A stretch of DNA of 33,819 nt from an uncultured bacterium (lineage in GTDB: Bacteria > Krumholzibacteriota > Krumholzibacteriia > LZORAL124-64-63), in assembly GCA_903912525.1 (NCBI GenBank), contig CAIWHK010000012.1, positions 1 through 33,819 of the forward strand, in the 5' to 3' direction. Shown here in pieces: positions 1-8,500 of this stretch; the first letter of the stretch is position 1; every line of letters begins with the position of its first letter. The position numbers and the translations under genes are program-made. Under the pieces are notes generated by a model, which saw only the letters and a program-made list of their open reading frames with translations, did no database searches and had not been told where the DNA came from.

Positions 1-60
1 GCGAAGCGCCGAGGACTGCCGGCCATGTTCGTTGTGCCTGACGGCCTGGCCGAGGCGCTT
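1..60. other. Downstream flank of the leftward operon
   Basis: This short stretch lies just after the stop codon of the last leftward gene. Read leftward it contains a small GC-rich near-palindrome (CGGCC-A-GGCCG). A 7-bp inverted repeat also sits at its two ends (AAGCGCC at 4-10 and GGCGCTT at 54-60). There is no T-run, so it is not a convincing intrinsic terminator. No gene is seen here. Confidence 0.3.
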
Positions 61-504
61 CTAGTGCAGGATCAGGATCGAGTTCTGCCCCCCGTACCCG
101 TCCGTCTCGCCGAGCGGGTTGTTCTGGTCCTGCTCCCATTTACCCACGCCCCAGTCGAGCGCGAACTTGTACAGGTAGCGGCCGGGCTTCAGGGGCACCA
201 CGCACTCCCAGACGCCGTCCTTGTCGTCGTCCTGCATGGCGCCGATCGCGTTGTCGAAGCGGCCGGCGGCCATCGTGCCGCACCAGCCGTTCTCGTCCCA
301 GTTCCCGCACAGGTTGACGTGGCGGGCCTGCGGCGCCTCGTAGACGAAGCGGACGGCGTGCTCGAAGTCGTCGACGCGATGGGGGGTCGGCAGCCGGTTG
401 CGCAGGATGCGCGAGTATCCGCAACCGGTTACCGCGACCATGACGGCCACGGCCAGCAGCGCGGATGCGAAACGGCCCCGGCGGATGATGGTGTGCGAAG
501 TCAT
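61..504 (-). CDS. Lipoprotein with a single glycogen-binding (CBM48/AMPK1-CBM-like) domain
   Basis: This 147-aa protein starts at the ATG ending at 504, preceded by an AGGGGG ribosome site that overlaps the stop region of the upstream gene; the upstream stop lies 11 bp away. Residues 1-28 form a lipoprotein signal with lipobox VTGC, so Cys28 is the probable lipidated residue. Residues 48-146 resemble an isoamylase-N/AMPK glycogen-binding beta-sandwich: a strand followed by NWDENGW (compare the xDFNGW turn of the family), a DxDxDGVWE turn, LKPGRYLYKFALD, and a closing NNPLGETDGYGGQNSIL strand. The same domain occurs twice in the next gene upstream, so the two products may work on the same polysaccharide. 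The protein has no catalytic domain. A longer frame upstream is only the antisense-like shadow of the neighbouring gene. Role inferred: membrane-anchored alpha-glucan binding or chaperoning to the transporter. Confidence 0.82.
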   Translation of the reverse strand: MTSHTIIRRGRFASALLAVAVMVAVTGCGYSRILRNRLPTPHRVDDFEHAVRFVYEAPQARHVNLCGNWDENGWCGTMAAGRFDNAIGAMQDDDKDGVWECVVPLKPGRYLYKFALDWGVGKWEQDQNNPLGETDGYGGQNSILILH

Positions 505-515
505 GTTCGTGCCCC

Positions 516-2963
516 CTAGAACTGCATCTGCGCGCGCAGGGTGATGACGCGGGCCTTGGCCAACTGGTCCTCGGCGTCCAGGGCCGTGGCCGTCGGGTTC
601 TCGAACAGCCAGCGCTGGCGGTACCACCAGCGGCCGGTCTGCCGGCCGTCGTAGGCGATCGAGAAGTCGACCGGGTCGACACCCCACCCGGCCACCAGAT
701 CGAGCCGGCGAACCGGCGTGTAGCGGACGCCGAGGAACGGCGCGAAGAAGTCGCGGTCGAGGTCGGCGCTGCCGTCCTGCTCGCGGTGGTAGCGGATCCA
801 GCGCAGGTCGGCGATCAGGCCCGTCGCGCGGGTGATGTCGCGATCCCAGCGCAGGATACCCTCGAAAGTGCGGTCGTTCAGGCCGGCCACGCCCTGGTCG
901 ATGCGGTTCAGGCCCCATTCCAGTTCGAAGTGGCCGTACTTGTCGGCGGGCAGGCCCTTGGTGGCGCGGCCCGCGAAGTAGGCGCTGTCCCGGCGGTGCG
1001 AACCGAGCGTCGTGTCGGCCGGCGCCCTGCGCCCGACGGCGGCATAGTCCATCTCGACGCTGGAGCGGCGCACCCACAGGGTCAGCGACTGGTCGCCCTG
1101 CTTCCAATTGAGGGAGAGCTCGGTGGAGTCGAGCGTGGCGACGGCGGGGCTGGGCAGGTCCGTGTACTGGACCCGGTTGCTGGCCGTGGCTTGCGGCAGG
1201 AACGAGATCGCCACTTCGCGCTCGGTGCCGGTGCCGCCACTCGTCGAATCCCACATGTGACGCAGGCGGCCGTCGAGGCCCTCGCGCGGCGTCCAGTCGG
1301 CCTCGACCTGGAAGCGCATCTGCGTGCGGTCCAGGAAAGGCACGTCCATGGCGCCGTTCGTGCCGTTCTGCCCGTACTTGTTGCCGGTGACGAAGCGCTG
1401 CATGCGATCGACGGCAACGCCTTCGACGCCCAGCAGCCACTGGTTATTGGCGCGGTAGCGGGCGTCGAGCCCCAGATTGTAGACGTGGTTCTCGACCTCG
1501 TACCACTCGCTGCCGTCGCTCGTGGCGGCGCGGTGTTCGTCCAGCGAGGGGAAGCCTGTCGAAGGCTGGCCCACCCGGGTGGCGAAGTCCATCCAGATCA
1601 TCCAGCGCTCGGCCCACAGGGGCAGGCCCAATTCAAGCTTGCCGACCTTGCGGGACAGGCGCAGGCCGATGCGGTCCTCGCCCGTGTTGTCGAAGAGGTC
1701 GGGGTCGTTGTAGAAGTCGTGGTTGTGGACGTTCGCGAAGAACGCGTCCATGTGCACGCCGACGGGATCGGCCGCGAACAGCGCACCCGCGGTGCCCTTG
1801 CCGTAGTTCAGGTGGTCGGGCAGGATGGTGCCCGGCAGGTCCAGGTCGCCGCCCATCCGCATCAGGTCGCCGCCCGTGAACGTCTCCTGGTTCCAGAACG
1901 CCCGCAACATGAAGCTGGCCGGGTGGGTGGTCAGCGAAGCCTCGTCCAGGAACGCCGCGATGTTGTTCTGGATGATGGCCTCGTTGGAATCCAGCCGCAT
2001 CCGCACCGAGGCGTCGGTCAGGTCGGAGATCTTCGCGTCGAAGTTCAGGTCAACCGACTGCGAGGGGCGCTGGAGGCGGAAACGCGGGTCCGAGCGCAGG
2101 TTCTTCGCGAACTCGAAGCGCGTCAGGTAGCGGCCGCCGATGTTGACCTTGGGGCTCAACGTCGTGTTGGACGTCGGGCGGCTGCTCTCCGGAGCTGCGC
2201 CGGCCGCGACCAGTTTGCCGTCGGCGCCCACCGTCACCAGCGAGTTCGTGCCGCCGTAGGGGTCGGGCGAAGTCTCGGGGTTCGCCGTGTCGGCGAACCA
2301 CGAGCCGTCGACGACGAACTTGTACTCGTGCTTGCCCGCCGGCAGCTTCTGCACGATGACCCAGTTGCCCTTGCCGTCATTGACCAGCGGCAGCTGGTCG
2401 GCATTCCAGCCGTTGAAGGTGCCCGCGAGGGTGACCTTGCCGGCGTCGGGGTTGTGGTAGGTGAACTGGATGCCGCCGTCGACCGCGTGGGGCGCGCCGA
2501 CCGTGAACTTCGCAGGGGCGCTCTTCGCCTTGTCGGCGGCCGGCGCGGGCGCTGCGACCGGCGCGGCTGTCACGACCGGCGTGCCGTCCTCGGCAACGGT
2601 GACCAGCGAGTTGCTGCCGCCGAACGGGTCGGCCTTCTTGCGCGGGTTGTCCGCGTCCTCCTGCCAGGCGCCGTCCACGACGTACTTGTATTCGTGGTCG
2701 CCGGGCGTGAGGGCGACGGTCGCGCTCCAGGCGCCGTCCTTGTCGAGCGCCAGCGCCTGGGCGGTGGCGCTCCAGCCGTTGAAGTCGCCGGCCAGGAACA
2801 CCGCCTTGGCCGACGGCGCGCGGCAGGTGAACGTGACGCCGTTCTTGCCGGCTGCGACGCCGGCCAGCGCTCCGGACGCGACCGCCAGGGTCAGGGCCAG
2901 CACGGTCAGCATCGTGAGCGCCCGGCGCAGGCGCGGGCTCGGGGAATTGCAGTACGCGGTCAT
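516..2963 (-). CDS. Outer-membrane beta-barrel with two N-terminal glycogen-binding domains
   Basis: This 815-aa protein has a hydrophobic signal segment at about residues 15-35. Two tandem domains of the CBM48/AMPK1-CBM type follow, at about 40-125 and 155-247. Each shows the family's turn (GDFNGW at 59-64, GTFNGW at 181-186), the core YKYVVDGAW or YKFVVDGSW strand, and a closing GGSNSLVTV or GGTNSLVTV strand. They are joined by an Ala/Pro-rich linker. Residues 265-815 alternate in the way of amphipathic transmembrane strands and end in QMQF; a terminal Phe is the usual last residue of outer-membrane barrels. The ATG at 2963 has a GGGAG site about 6 nt upstream. The gene is fourth in a five-gene leftward operon. 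A glycan-binding domain pair fused to a barrel suggests a specific alpha-glucan porin or surface receptor; pore function is inferred, and I do not recognise the barrel family. Confidence 0.85.
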   Translation of the reverse strand: MTAYCNSPSPRLRRALTMLTVLALTLAVASGALAGVAAGKNGVTFTCRAPSAKAVFLAGDFNGWSATAQALALDKDGAWSATVALTPGDHEYKYVVDGAWQEDADNPRKKADPFGGSNSLVTVAEDGTPVVTAAPVAAPAPAADKAKSAPAKFTVGAPHAVDGGIQFTYHNPDAGKVTLAGTFNGWNADQLPLVNDGKGNWVIVQKLPAGKHEYKFVVDGSWFADTANPETSPDPYGGTNSLVTVGADGKLVAAGAAPESSRPTSNTTLSPKVNIGGRYLTRFEFAKNLRSDPRFRLQRPSQSVDLNFDAKISDLTDASVRMRLDSNEAIIQNNIAAFLDEASLTTHPASFMLRAFWNQETFTGGDLMRMGGDLDLPGTILPDHLNYGKGTAGALFAADPVGVHMDAFFANVHNHDFYNDPDLFDNTGEDRIGLRLSRKVGKLELGLPLWAERWMIWMDFATRVGQPSTGFPSLDEHRAATSDGSEWYEVENHVYNLGLDARYRANNQWLLGVEGVAVDRMQRFVTGNKYGQNGTNGAMDVPFLDRTQMRFQVEADWTPREGLDGRLRHMWDSTSGGTGTEREVAISFLPQATASNRVQYTDLPSPAVATLDSTELSLNWKQGDQSLTLWVRRSSVEMDYAAVGRRAPADTTLGSHRRDSAYFAGRATKGLPADKYGHFELEWGLNRIDQGVAGLNDRTFEGILRWDRDITRATGLIADLRWIRYHREQDGSADLDRDFFAPFLGVRYTPVRRLDLVAGWGVDPVDFSIAYDGRQTGRWWYRQRWLFENPTATALDAEDQLAKARVITLRAQMQF

Positions 2964-2975
2964 CGTCTACTCCCT

Positions 2976-2995
2976 GGCGGGCGCCGGGGCCCGCC
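2976..2995 (-). other. GC-rich hairpin in a 40-bp intercistronic gap
   Basis: A perfect 7-bp inverted repeat (GGCGGGC at 2976-2982, GCCCGCC at 2989-2995) with a 6-nt loop fills most of the only sizeable gap inside the leftward operon. It lies just upstream of the ribosome site of the glycogen-binding barrel gene. There is no T-run. It could be an RNA-processing or stability element that sets unequal expression of the two barrels. Confidence 0.4.
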
Positions 2996-3003
2996 GCACG
3001 GCG

Positions 3004-4623
3004 TCAGAACCAGGATTGCAGCGCCAGCTTGAACCGGTCGCGCAGGTTGTCGTTGTTGCCATCGTTGAGGAACCAGTCGGTGTAGGCCAGGTTGTCGGAC
3101 TGGCCCGCGTCACCGTATTCGAAGAAAATCTGCGACCCCATGCCGAGGTCGTACTTGAGCTGCGCGAAGAGCGTGTTGCGGGCCTCGGTCTCCTCGTTCA
3201 CGTTCAGCGCGCGCAGGTAGCCCTTCAGGCGTTCGGTCAGGTTCACGTTCATGTCGAAGCCCATGGCTGTCACCTGGCGGAACGTGCCGGCGTCCTTGAC
3301 GCGGGCCTGCAGGCGGATCTTGGCCAGGAAGTTTTCGACCGACACCTCGCCGAACCAGTCGGGATACGTGTAGAAGTCGTTGATCTCCAGTGATCCGTCG
3401 TAGCCGTGCCAGCGCTTGTAGGCGAACCGGGCCTTGAAACCCTTGACGAACTCCATGTAGAGCTCGCCGTAGAACTCGTTGGTCGGCCGCAGGCCGCCGC
3501 CCACCTCGTCGGCGAACCGCTTGTGATAGGTGTCGTACGCGACCTTGGCGGTGATGGCCTTGCGCGGCACCAGCCAGATGCCTTCGACATGCTTCTGCAC
3601 GCGGTTGTATTCGCGGTTCGACATGTACGAACGGAAATGCTCGCCCGTGTCGCGGTACCAGGAGTGCACCGTCAGCGCGCCGATATGCATGTCGCGGGCC
3701 TCGATGGCCAGGGCGTGCGCCTTGGCCGTCGGCTCGCTGAAGACACGCTGGTCGTAGGGGCGACGGCTGAGCGCGGCCTCCACGGTCAGCCGCGACTGCT
3801 CCAGGTTCAGCGGCCCGAGCCTCAGGCCGGTGCGGGTCAGGTTCCGCGGGCTGAAGGCGGCGTCCACCGACGCCACGTCGTTGTGCATCAGGGAGGTCAG
3901 GTCGCGCCACTCGGTGAGCGACGTGTTCGTCCAGTCCTTGCGCAGGAACATCGCGCCGGATTCGATGCGGCCGCCCCAGGCCTTGTGGCGCAGACGCATG
4001 ATCAGGGCGTTGTCGCCGTTGGGCACGTCCACGCCGTTGTCGTTGTAGGTGCCGCCGTTGTCGCTGACGATGAACGTGCCGCCCAGGTTGCGCACACCCA
4101 TGAACCAGCCGTCCCAGAACTCAAGGCGGATGCCCTGCGCCTTCGGGCCCCAGTCGTCGTTCTTGAGCGTGTTGTCGTCGATCAGCCTCAGGAGCGGCTC
4201 GTCGTTGATGTAGAACCGGTTCTGGCGATAGAACAGGTACGCCTCCGACTTGCTCCGCTTCAGCTTGATGTGACCCTCGCCGTTGATCCACCGCGGGTGG
4301 TAATAGTCGACCTCTGCTGTCTGGCCGTCGTCCCGGTTGGAATTGGCCCACAGCTTGGAGAAGATCTCCACCTTGTCGCTGGGGCTGGAGTAGAGCTTCA
4401 GGTCGGAATAGAAGGAAGGCATGCCGTTCGCGCCGGGTGAACCGACGTGCCAGCGGCTGTCATCCTTCTGTGCGGCCAGCTCGGTCGAGAAATAGCCCTC
4501 GAGGCGCGTGGCGGCCCCGGCAGGGGCCACGAAAAGCAGCCCGAGCAGGGCGCCGGTCGCGGCGGCGCGGGCACGACCGGGCAGCGGCTTGGGGAAACGG
4601 GTGAATCGCAGGCGCACGATCAT
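3004..4623 (-). CDS. Predicted outer-membrane beta-barrel protein
   Basis: This 539-aa protein starts at the ATG ending at 4623, which overlaps the stop of the upstream PorV-like gene as ATGA, a mark of translational coupling. Residues 1-37 form a signal peptide ending in AGA. The mature part is rich in alternating aromatic and polar residues, has many Tyr/Trp/Asp/Asn-containing turns, and ends in LALQSWF, fitting the C-terminal barrel signature. It has no recognisable enzymatic motif. Its length would fit a barrel of 18 or more strands, but I could not assign a family. Its place between a PorV-like protein and a barrel carrying glycogen-binding domains suggests an outer-membrane role in glucan capture or passage; this is inference from context. 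The frame continues upstream of the chosen ATG only as a shadow of the neighbouring gene. Confidence 0.8.
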   Translation of the reverse strand: MIVRLRFTRFPKPLPGRARAAATGALLGLLFVAPAGAATRLEGYFSTELAAQKDDSRWHVGSPGANGMPSFYSDLKLYSSPSDKVEIFSKLWANSNRDDGQTAEVDYYHPRWINGEGHIKLKRSKSEAYLFYRQNRFYINDEPLLRLIDDNTLKNDDWGPKAQGIRLEFWDGWFMGVRNLGGTFIVSDNGGTYNDNGVDVPNGDNALIMRLRHKAWGGRIESGAMFLRKDWTNTSLTEWRDLTSLMHNDVASVDAAFSPRNLTRTGLRLGPLNLEQSRLTVEAALSRRPYDQRVFSEPTAKAHALAIEARDMHIGALTVHSWYRDTGEHFRSYMSNREYNRVQKHVEGIWLVPRKAITAKVAYDTYHKRFADEVGGGLRPTNEFYGELYMEFVKGFKARFAYKRWHGYDGSLEINDFYTYPDWFGEVSVENFLAKIRLQARVKDAGTFRQVTAMGFDMNVNLTERLKGYLRALNVNEETEARNTLFAQLKYDLGMGSQIFFEYGDAGQSDNLAYTDWFLNDGNNDNLRDRFKLALQSWF

Positions 4624-5516
4624 TTCCTCACGGTGAAGGACAGCATGTAGACGTTGCCGAGCTTGCGGTCTGTCTCGACGGCGAAGTCGGCTTCCCAGCG
4701 CTTGTCCTGCAGGCCGGCGCCCATCGTGACCAGGCCGCGGTCCAGGCCCGAGCGCAGGACGAGCGCATTGAAGAACCAGATCTCGGCGCCGCCGTGCACG
4801 ACGACGTTCGTGGTCTGGCCGTCGCGGTTGCGCAGGTCGGCCGTCACCAGCAGCGTCTTGCGGAACAGCCAGCTGCCGCCGGCCGCCCATTCGGTGAAGA
4901 CCGGGTCCGGATCCGAGGTGTTGTTCAGCAGCTGCAGCTTCGTCTGGTGCAGATTGTAGACGACGGCGCCCAGCGTCCAGGGGGCGCCCGTGTCGTAGAG
5001 GACGCCGACGTCGGCCGAGAATCCGTGGTCGCCGCCGTTGTAGTTGGGGTCGTTGTACTGCTCGTAGCCGGGGGCGGCCAGCAGGAACATCTTCCCCGTC
5101 ACGCCCACGGACAGGCCCGGGGCGAACGACAGCTCGCGGGCGACGGCCAGGTTGATCGTGTCCTCCGAATAGGAATTGTCGATGCCGACGCGCACCCAGC
5201 TGGCCCCGAAGTGCCAGTTGCGCCAGGTTGGCACCTCGAGCGCCAGATAGTCGTTCTCGAGGTCCGACGTGCCGTACATCCAGGCCCGCGTGGCCATCAG
5301 CGCCAGGCGATTGCTGCGCGTCAGTCCGGCCGGGTTCCAGTAGGCGGCGTTGGCGTCGTCGGCCAGCGAGACGAACGCCGAACCCATGGACTTTGGCCGG
5401 GCGCCCATGTACTGGTGGCGGAAGTCGGCCCGGGCTTCGCCCGCCGCCCCCGTTACGCAGGCCGCCATGGCCAGTGTGGCGCACCACCGCGCCATCTTCA
5501 CGCGCGCGCGCTTCAT
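4620..5516 (-). CDS. PorV/PorQ-like outer-membrane protein (FadL-related barrel)
   Basis: This 298-aa protein has a signal peptide at 1-30 (EARA then D). The first mature segment contains GARPKSMGSAFVSLADDANA followed by AYWNPAGL. The GARxxxMGxAF...ADDxxAxxxNPAGL pattern is the hallmark of the PorV/PorQ and UPF0164 group within the FadL-like barrels. The rest alternates like membrane strands and ends FTVRK rather than in Phe. In Bacteroidota, PorV carries C-terminal-signal cargo at the exit of the type IX secretion channel. Here the gene overlaps by ATGA both the upstream gene for a giant protein with a FlgD-like tail and the downstream barrel gene. The context therefore suggests a dedicated partner in export or surface attachment of that cargo. 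The family call is firm; the cargo role is inference. Confidence 0.83.
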   Translation of the reverse strand: MKRARVKMARWCATLAMAACVTGAAGEARADFRHQYMGARPKSMGSAFVSLADDANAAYWNPAGLTRSNRLALMATRAWMYGTSDLENDYLALEVPTWRNWHFGASWVRVGIDNSYSEDTINLAVARELSFAPGLSVGVTGKMFLLAAPGYEQYNDPNYNGGDHGFSADVGVLYDTGAPWTLGAVVYNLHQTKLQLLNNTSDPDPVFTEWAAGGSWLFRKTLLVTADLRNRDGQTTNVVVHGGAEIWFFNALVLRSGLDRGLVTMGAGLQDKRWEADFAVETDRKLGNVYMLSFTVRK

Positions 5517-8500
5517 CGGATCACCGCCACGGAATGGTTGCTGCGGATCGTTCGCGTGCCGCCGGCCTGATTGTAGGTCGCGATCACGCGCAGGATGTAG
5601 ATGCCGTACGGCACATAGTCGCCACGGCCGTTCCGGCCGTCCCAGATCAGGCCCGGCACGCGCCTGGGCGTCGGATCGTTGAGGTCCGCGCCGCTGTAGG
5701 GGAACGTCTCGGACAGGATCGTCTGGCGCACGCCGGAGATGTTGTAGATCTCGACGGTCACCGTGGCCTCGCCGCTCAGGTAGAAGCTGATGTTGGTCTC
5801 GTCGTAGAGCCCGTCGCCGTTCGGCGAGAACGGGTTCGGCGAGACCGTGATGCCCGACAGGACCTCGCCGCCGGCAGCCGCCACGGCGTCGGTCAGGAAC
5901 AGGCCGTAGCTGCCGGCGCGCTTGACGGTGGCCTTCACGTTGTTGCCGGTCGAGGTGACGTTGCCGCCGACCAGCAGCCAGCGTCTCGCGGCCGCGTTGT
6001 ACTGGTAGAGGGCCACGAGTTGTTCGGCGCCGCCGGCGGGTACCCAGTCCTGCGGGTAGTGCAGGCTCAGTTCCATGGTGCCGGGCAGCTCGCCGTCGTA
6101 GGCCAGGCCGCCGCCGAGCGAGTCCGCGGTGGCGAGGCCGATGTCCCGGAACACGCCCAACGGCACGCCCTCGGGGACGGCCGGGTCGGTGGTGATGCCG
6201 GCGGGCGTCGTGCCGATCTCCCAGTCGATCGCGATGTGGGCGCCCATCGTGTCCACCGTCGCGGCCCCGCCGGTCCAGGCCTGCGTCAGGTGGCGGGCCA
6301 CCATTTGCGCGCGCAGCGGCTCCGATAGCGTCACTTGCGAGCCGTCCACTTGCAGGAGGTTCACGTTCGGCCCGGCAAGCGTGTTCGACACCTTCCGGGA
6401 ACTTGCCGTCGGCGTGATCTCGAGCGTGGTGACCGGAGACACTGTCGGCTCGTTATTTGCTTGAGGGCTGTCGTCTGCCTCGATCTCGAACTCGAGGTAG
6501 CGCGTTCCTTCGATCGGCGAGACGGCCAGCGTCTCCAGGTACGGCGGCAGGATGTCGACCACCCAGATGTCGTTCCCGAGGTAGCCCATGGCCACCTCCT
6601 GGTCCCAGCCGGCGCCCGTGAAGTTGGTCGAGCGGTAGCGGAACGTCGCCGAACTCACGCGGTCATCGTCCGTGATGCGGAAGGCCAGCGCCAGCGGCGC
6701 GTCGGCCAAGGGTTCGACGCGCGTGACGACCGAACCCTTGCCGCCCGTGTCGATGACCGGCGGGCCGGTGTCCTCGAAGGCCGACATTTCGATGGCGACG
6801 GGCGTCAGACGGTCGGTCAGGCGCTGCTGGGCAGCCGCGGACTCGTAGTCGAGGATCTCCTCCTGCGTCTTGCCCGGCGCGTGACCAATGCCCGGCACCA
6901 GCAGCAGGTCGATGAGGTTCGCATCGCGGTCGCCGTTCGCCCCGCCGCCCAGGTTCCATTCGCTGCGTGACTCGTTGATCCAGCGGATGCCGCCGAGCAC
7001 TTCCTCGCCGCCGCTGTCGTGGCTCGACATGCACACCGCGATGTCCCACGCGCGGATGGCCTCGGGCGTCGGGTCGCCGAGCGCCGCCTTCGAGACGAAG
7101 GCCGTCACGGTATTGGCGTCGGGATCGCCGATGATCAGGATGTCCTTGTCCGTGCGAAGCGCATTTGCGCGCCAGGAGTCGAGCGTATTCTGGCTGAACG
7201 AGGGGATGAGCGCCTTGTACCAGCCGTCCATGATGACGGCGTAGTCCCAGGCGTCCCAGCGCTGGAATGCTGCGCCGCGGTTGGGCAGGCTGGAGGTGGC
7301 CCCGCCAGGCCCGTTGTCGATCAGGATGTCGATCTTCTCGATGTTGAGCTCGCCGTAGAGCGGGTTCCAGTCCGCCATGCCGGGGTCCGCCGGGTTCGGC
7401 AGGTCGCCGATCGCGACCTGGAAGGCGATCATCGGCACCGTGACGCCGCCGACCGTCGCCACGGTCTCGTACACCGTCAGCCCCGTCAGGTCGAAGGCGC
7501 CCGGCACGAAGACAATGTTGGTCGGGTAGGTGACGTACTTGCGCTGGCTGCCCTGCAGGTTGGGGCCATGGTCGTCGCCGGCGGGATCGCTCGTCTGGAT
7601 GATCGGATCGACTATGGCGGTGACGTCGACGGTCAACGTGTCAGCCGAGGCCAGTTCATTGCCGGCGTCCCAGGCCCGGAACACGAGGTCTTGGGCGCCG
7701 CCGGGGTTCCCCAACGGGACCAGGAGAACGTTTCCGAAACGCCCGTCACCGGCGGCCGCATCGCCGTGCCCGGACAGGCCATCATCGTACAGGCGCAGCG
7801 CGTCGTTGCCGCCGAGGGCCGACAGGTCGACCAGCACGTCGCCGATGCCGTCGCCAGCGTCGGTCGCCAGCACCGAGACGGTCACCGGTTGTCCGGCTGT
7901 CGGTGCCGCCGGCGTCGCCGTGGCTTCGGTGAGCGCCGGCGGTGTCGGAAAATCCTTCTTTACGACGTACGTGGGACTCCACGCCTGCAGGACTGTGGGC
8001 CCCAGCGCGATCGCCCAGTCGTCGGGTCCGGGGTTGTTGTAGTCGAACGTCAGATTGAGCGTCGCGTCCTGCGGCGCCGAGTCGAAGGCGGCCCGCTTGA
8101 CCCCGTCCTCCTGCGTCAGGTAGACCTCCATGCGCAGCGAGTCGGGTACGGTGCCGAACGGCGTCCAGGGCACGCGGATCACCACGCGGTCGGCCAGCTT
8201 GCGTACCCACACGGGCTGGATGTTGTAGGTGCCGCCGTCGACCGTGCTGTAGGCCTGCGCGGCCAAGTCCCACCATTCCCAGCGAGCAGCCGGAACGGCC
8301 GATGTGTTCCAGCGCCGGAAGTCGCCGTAGTCATTCGCCGAGTACTTCGTGACCAAGGCGAAGTCGGGCTTGTTCGCATGCGCGTAGGTGACCGGCTGCA
8401 GGAATGGGTCGTCCGTCGCACCAGCAGCATCGAAATTCGTCTCAAAGATGACGTGCAATTGGAGGCCGTTCCAAGAACTGACGAACGGGATCTCGAGGTT

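Noticed and set aside
505-1440. Upstream extension of the small glycogen-binding lipoprotein gene to 459 residues
   Set aside because: The added part is a frame-shifted reading of the barrel gene; the internal ATG at 504 gives a perfect lipoprotein signal and has a ribosome site.
786-3032. A 748-codon open frame on the plus strand opposite the glycogen-binding barrel
   Set aside because: The sense gene has two clear domains, a signal peptide and an operon context; the opposite frame has none of these.
4624-5487. Upstream extension of the 539-aa barrel gene to 827 residues
   Set aside because: The extension overlaps the PorV-like gene in another frame and is Arg/Pro-rich; the ATG in the ATGA overlap precedes a good signal peptide.
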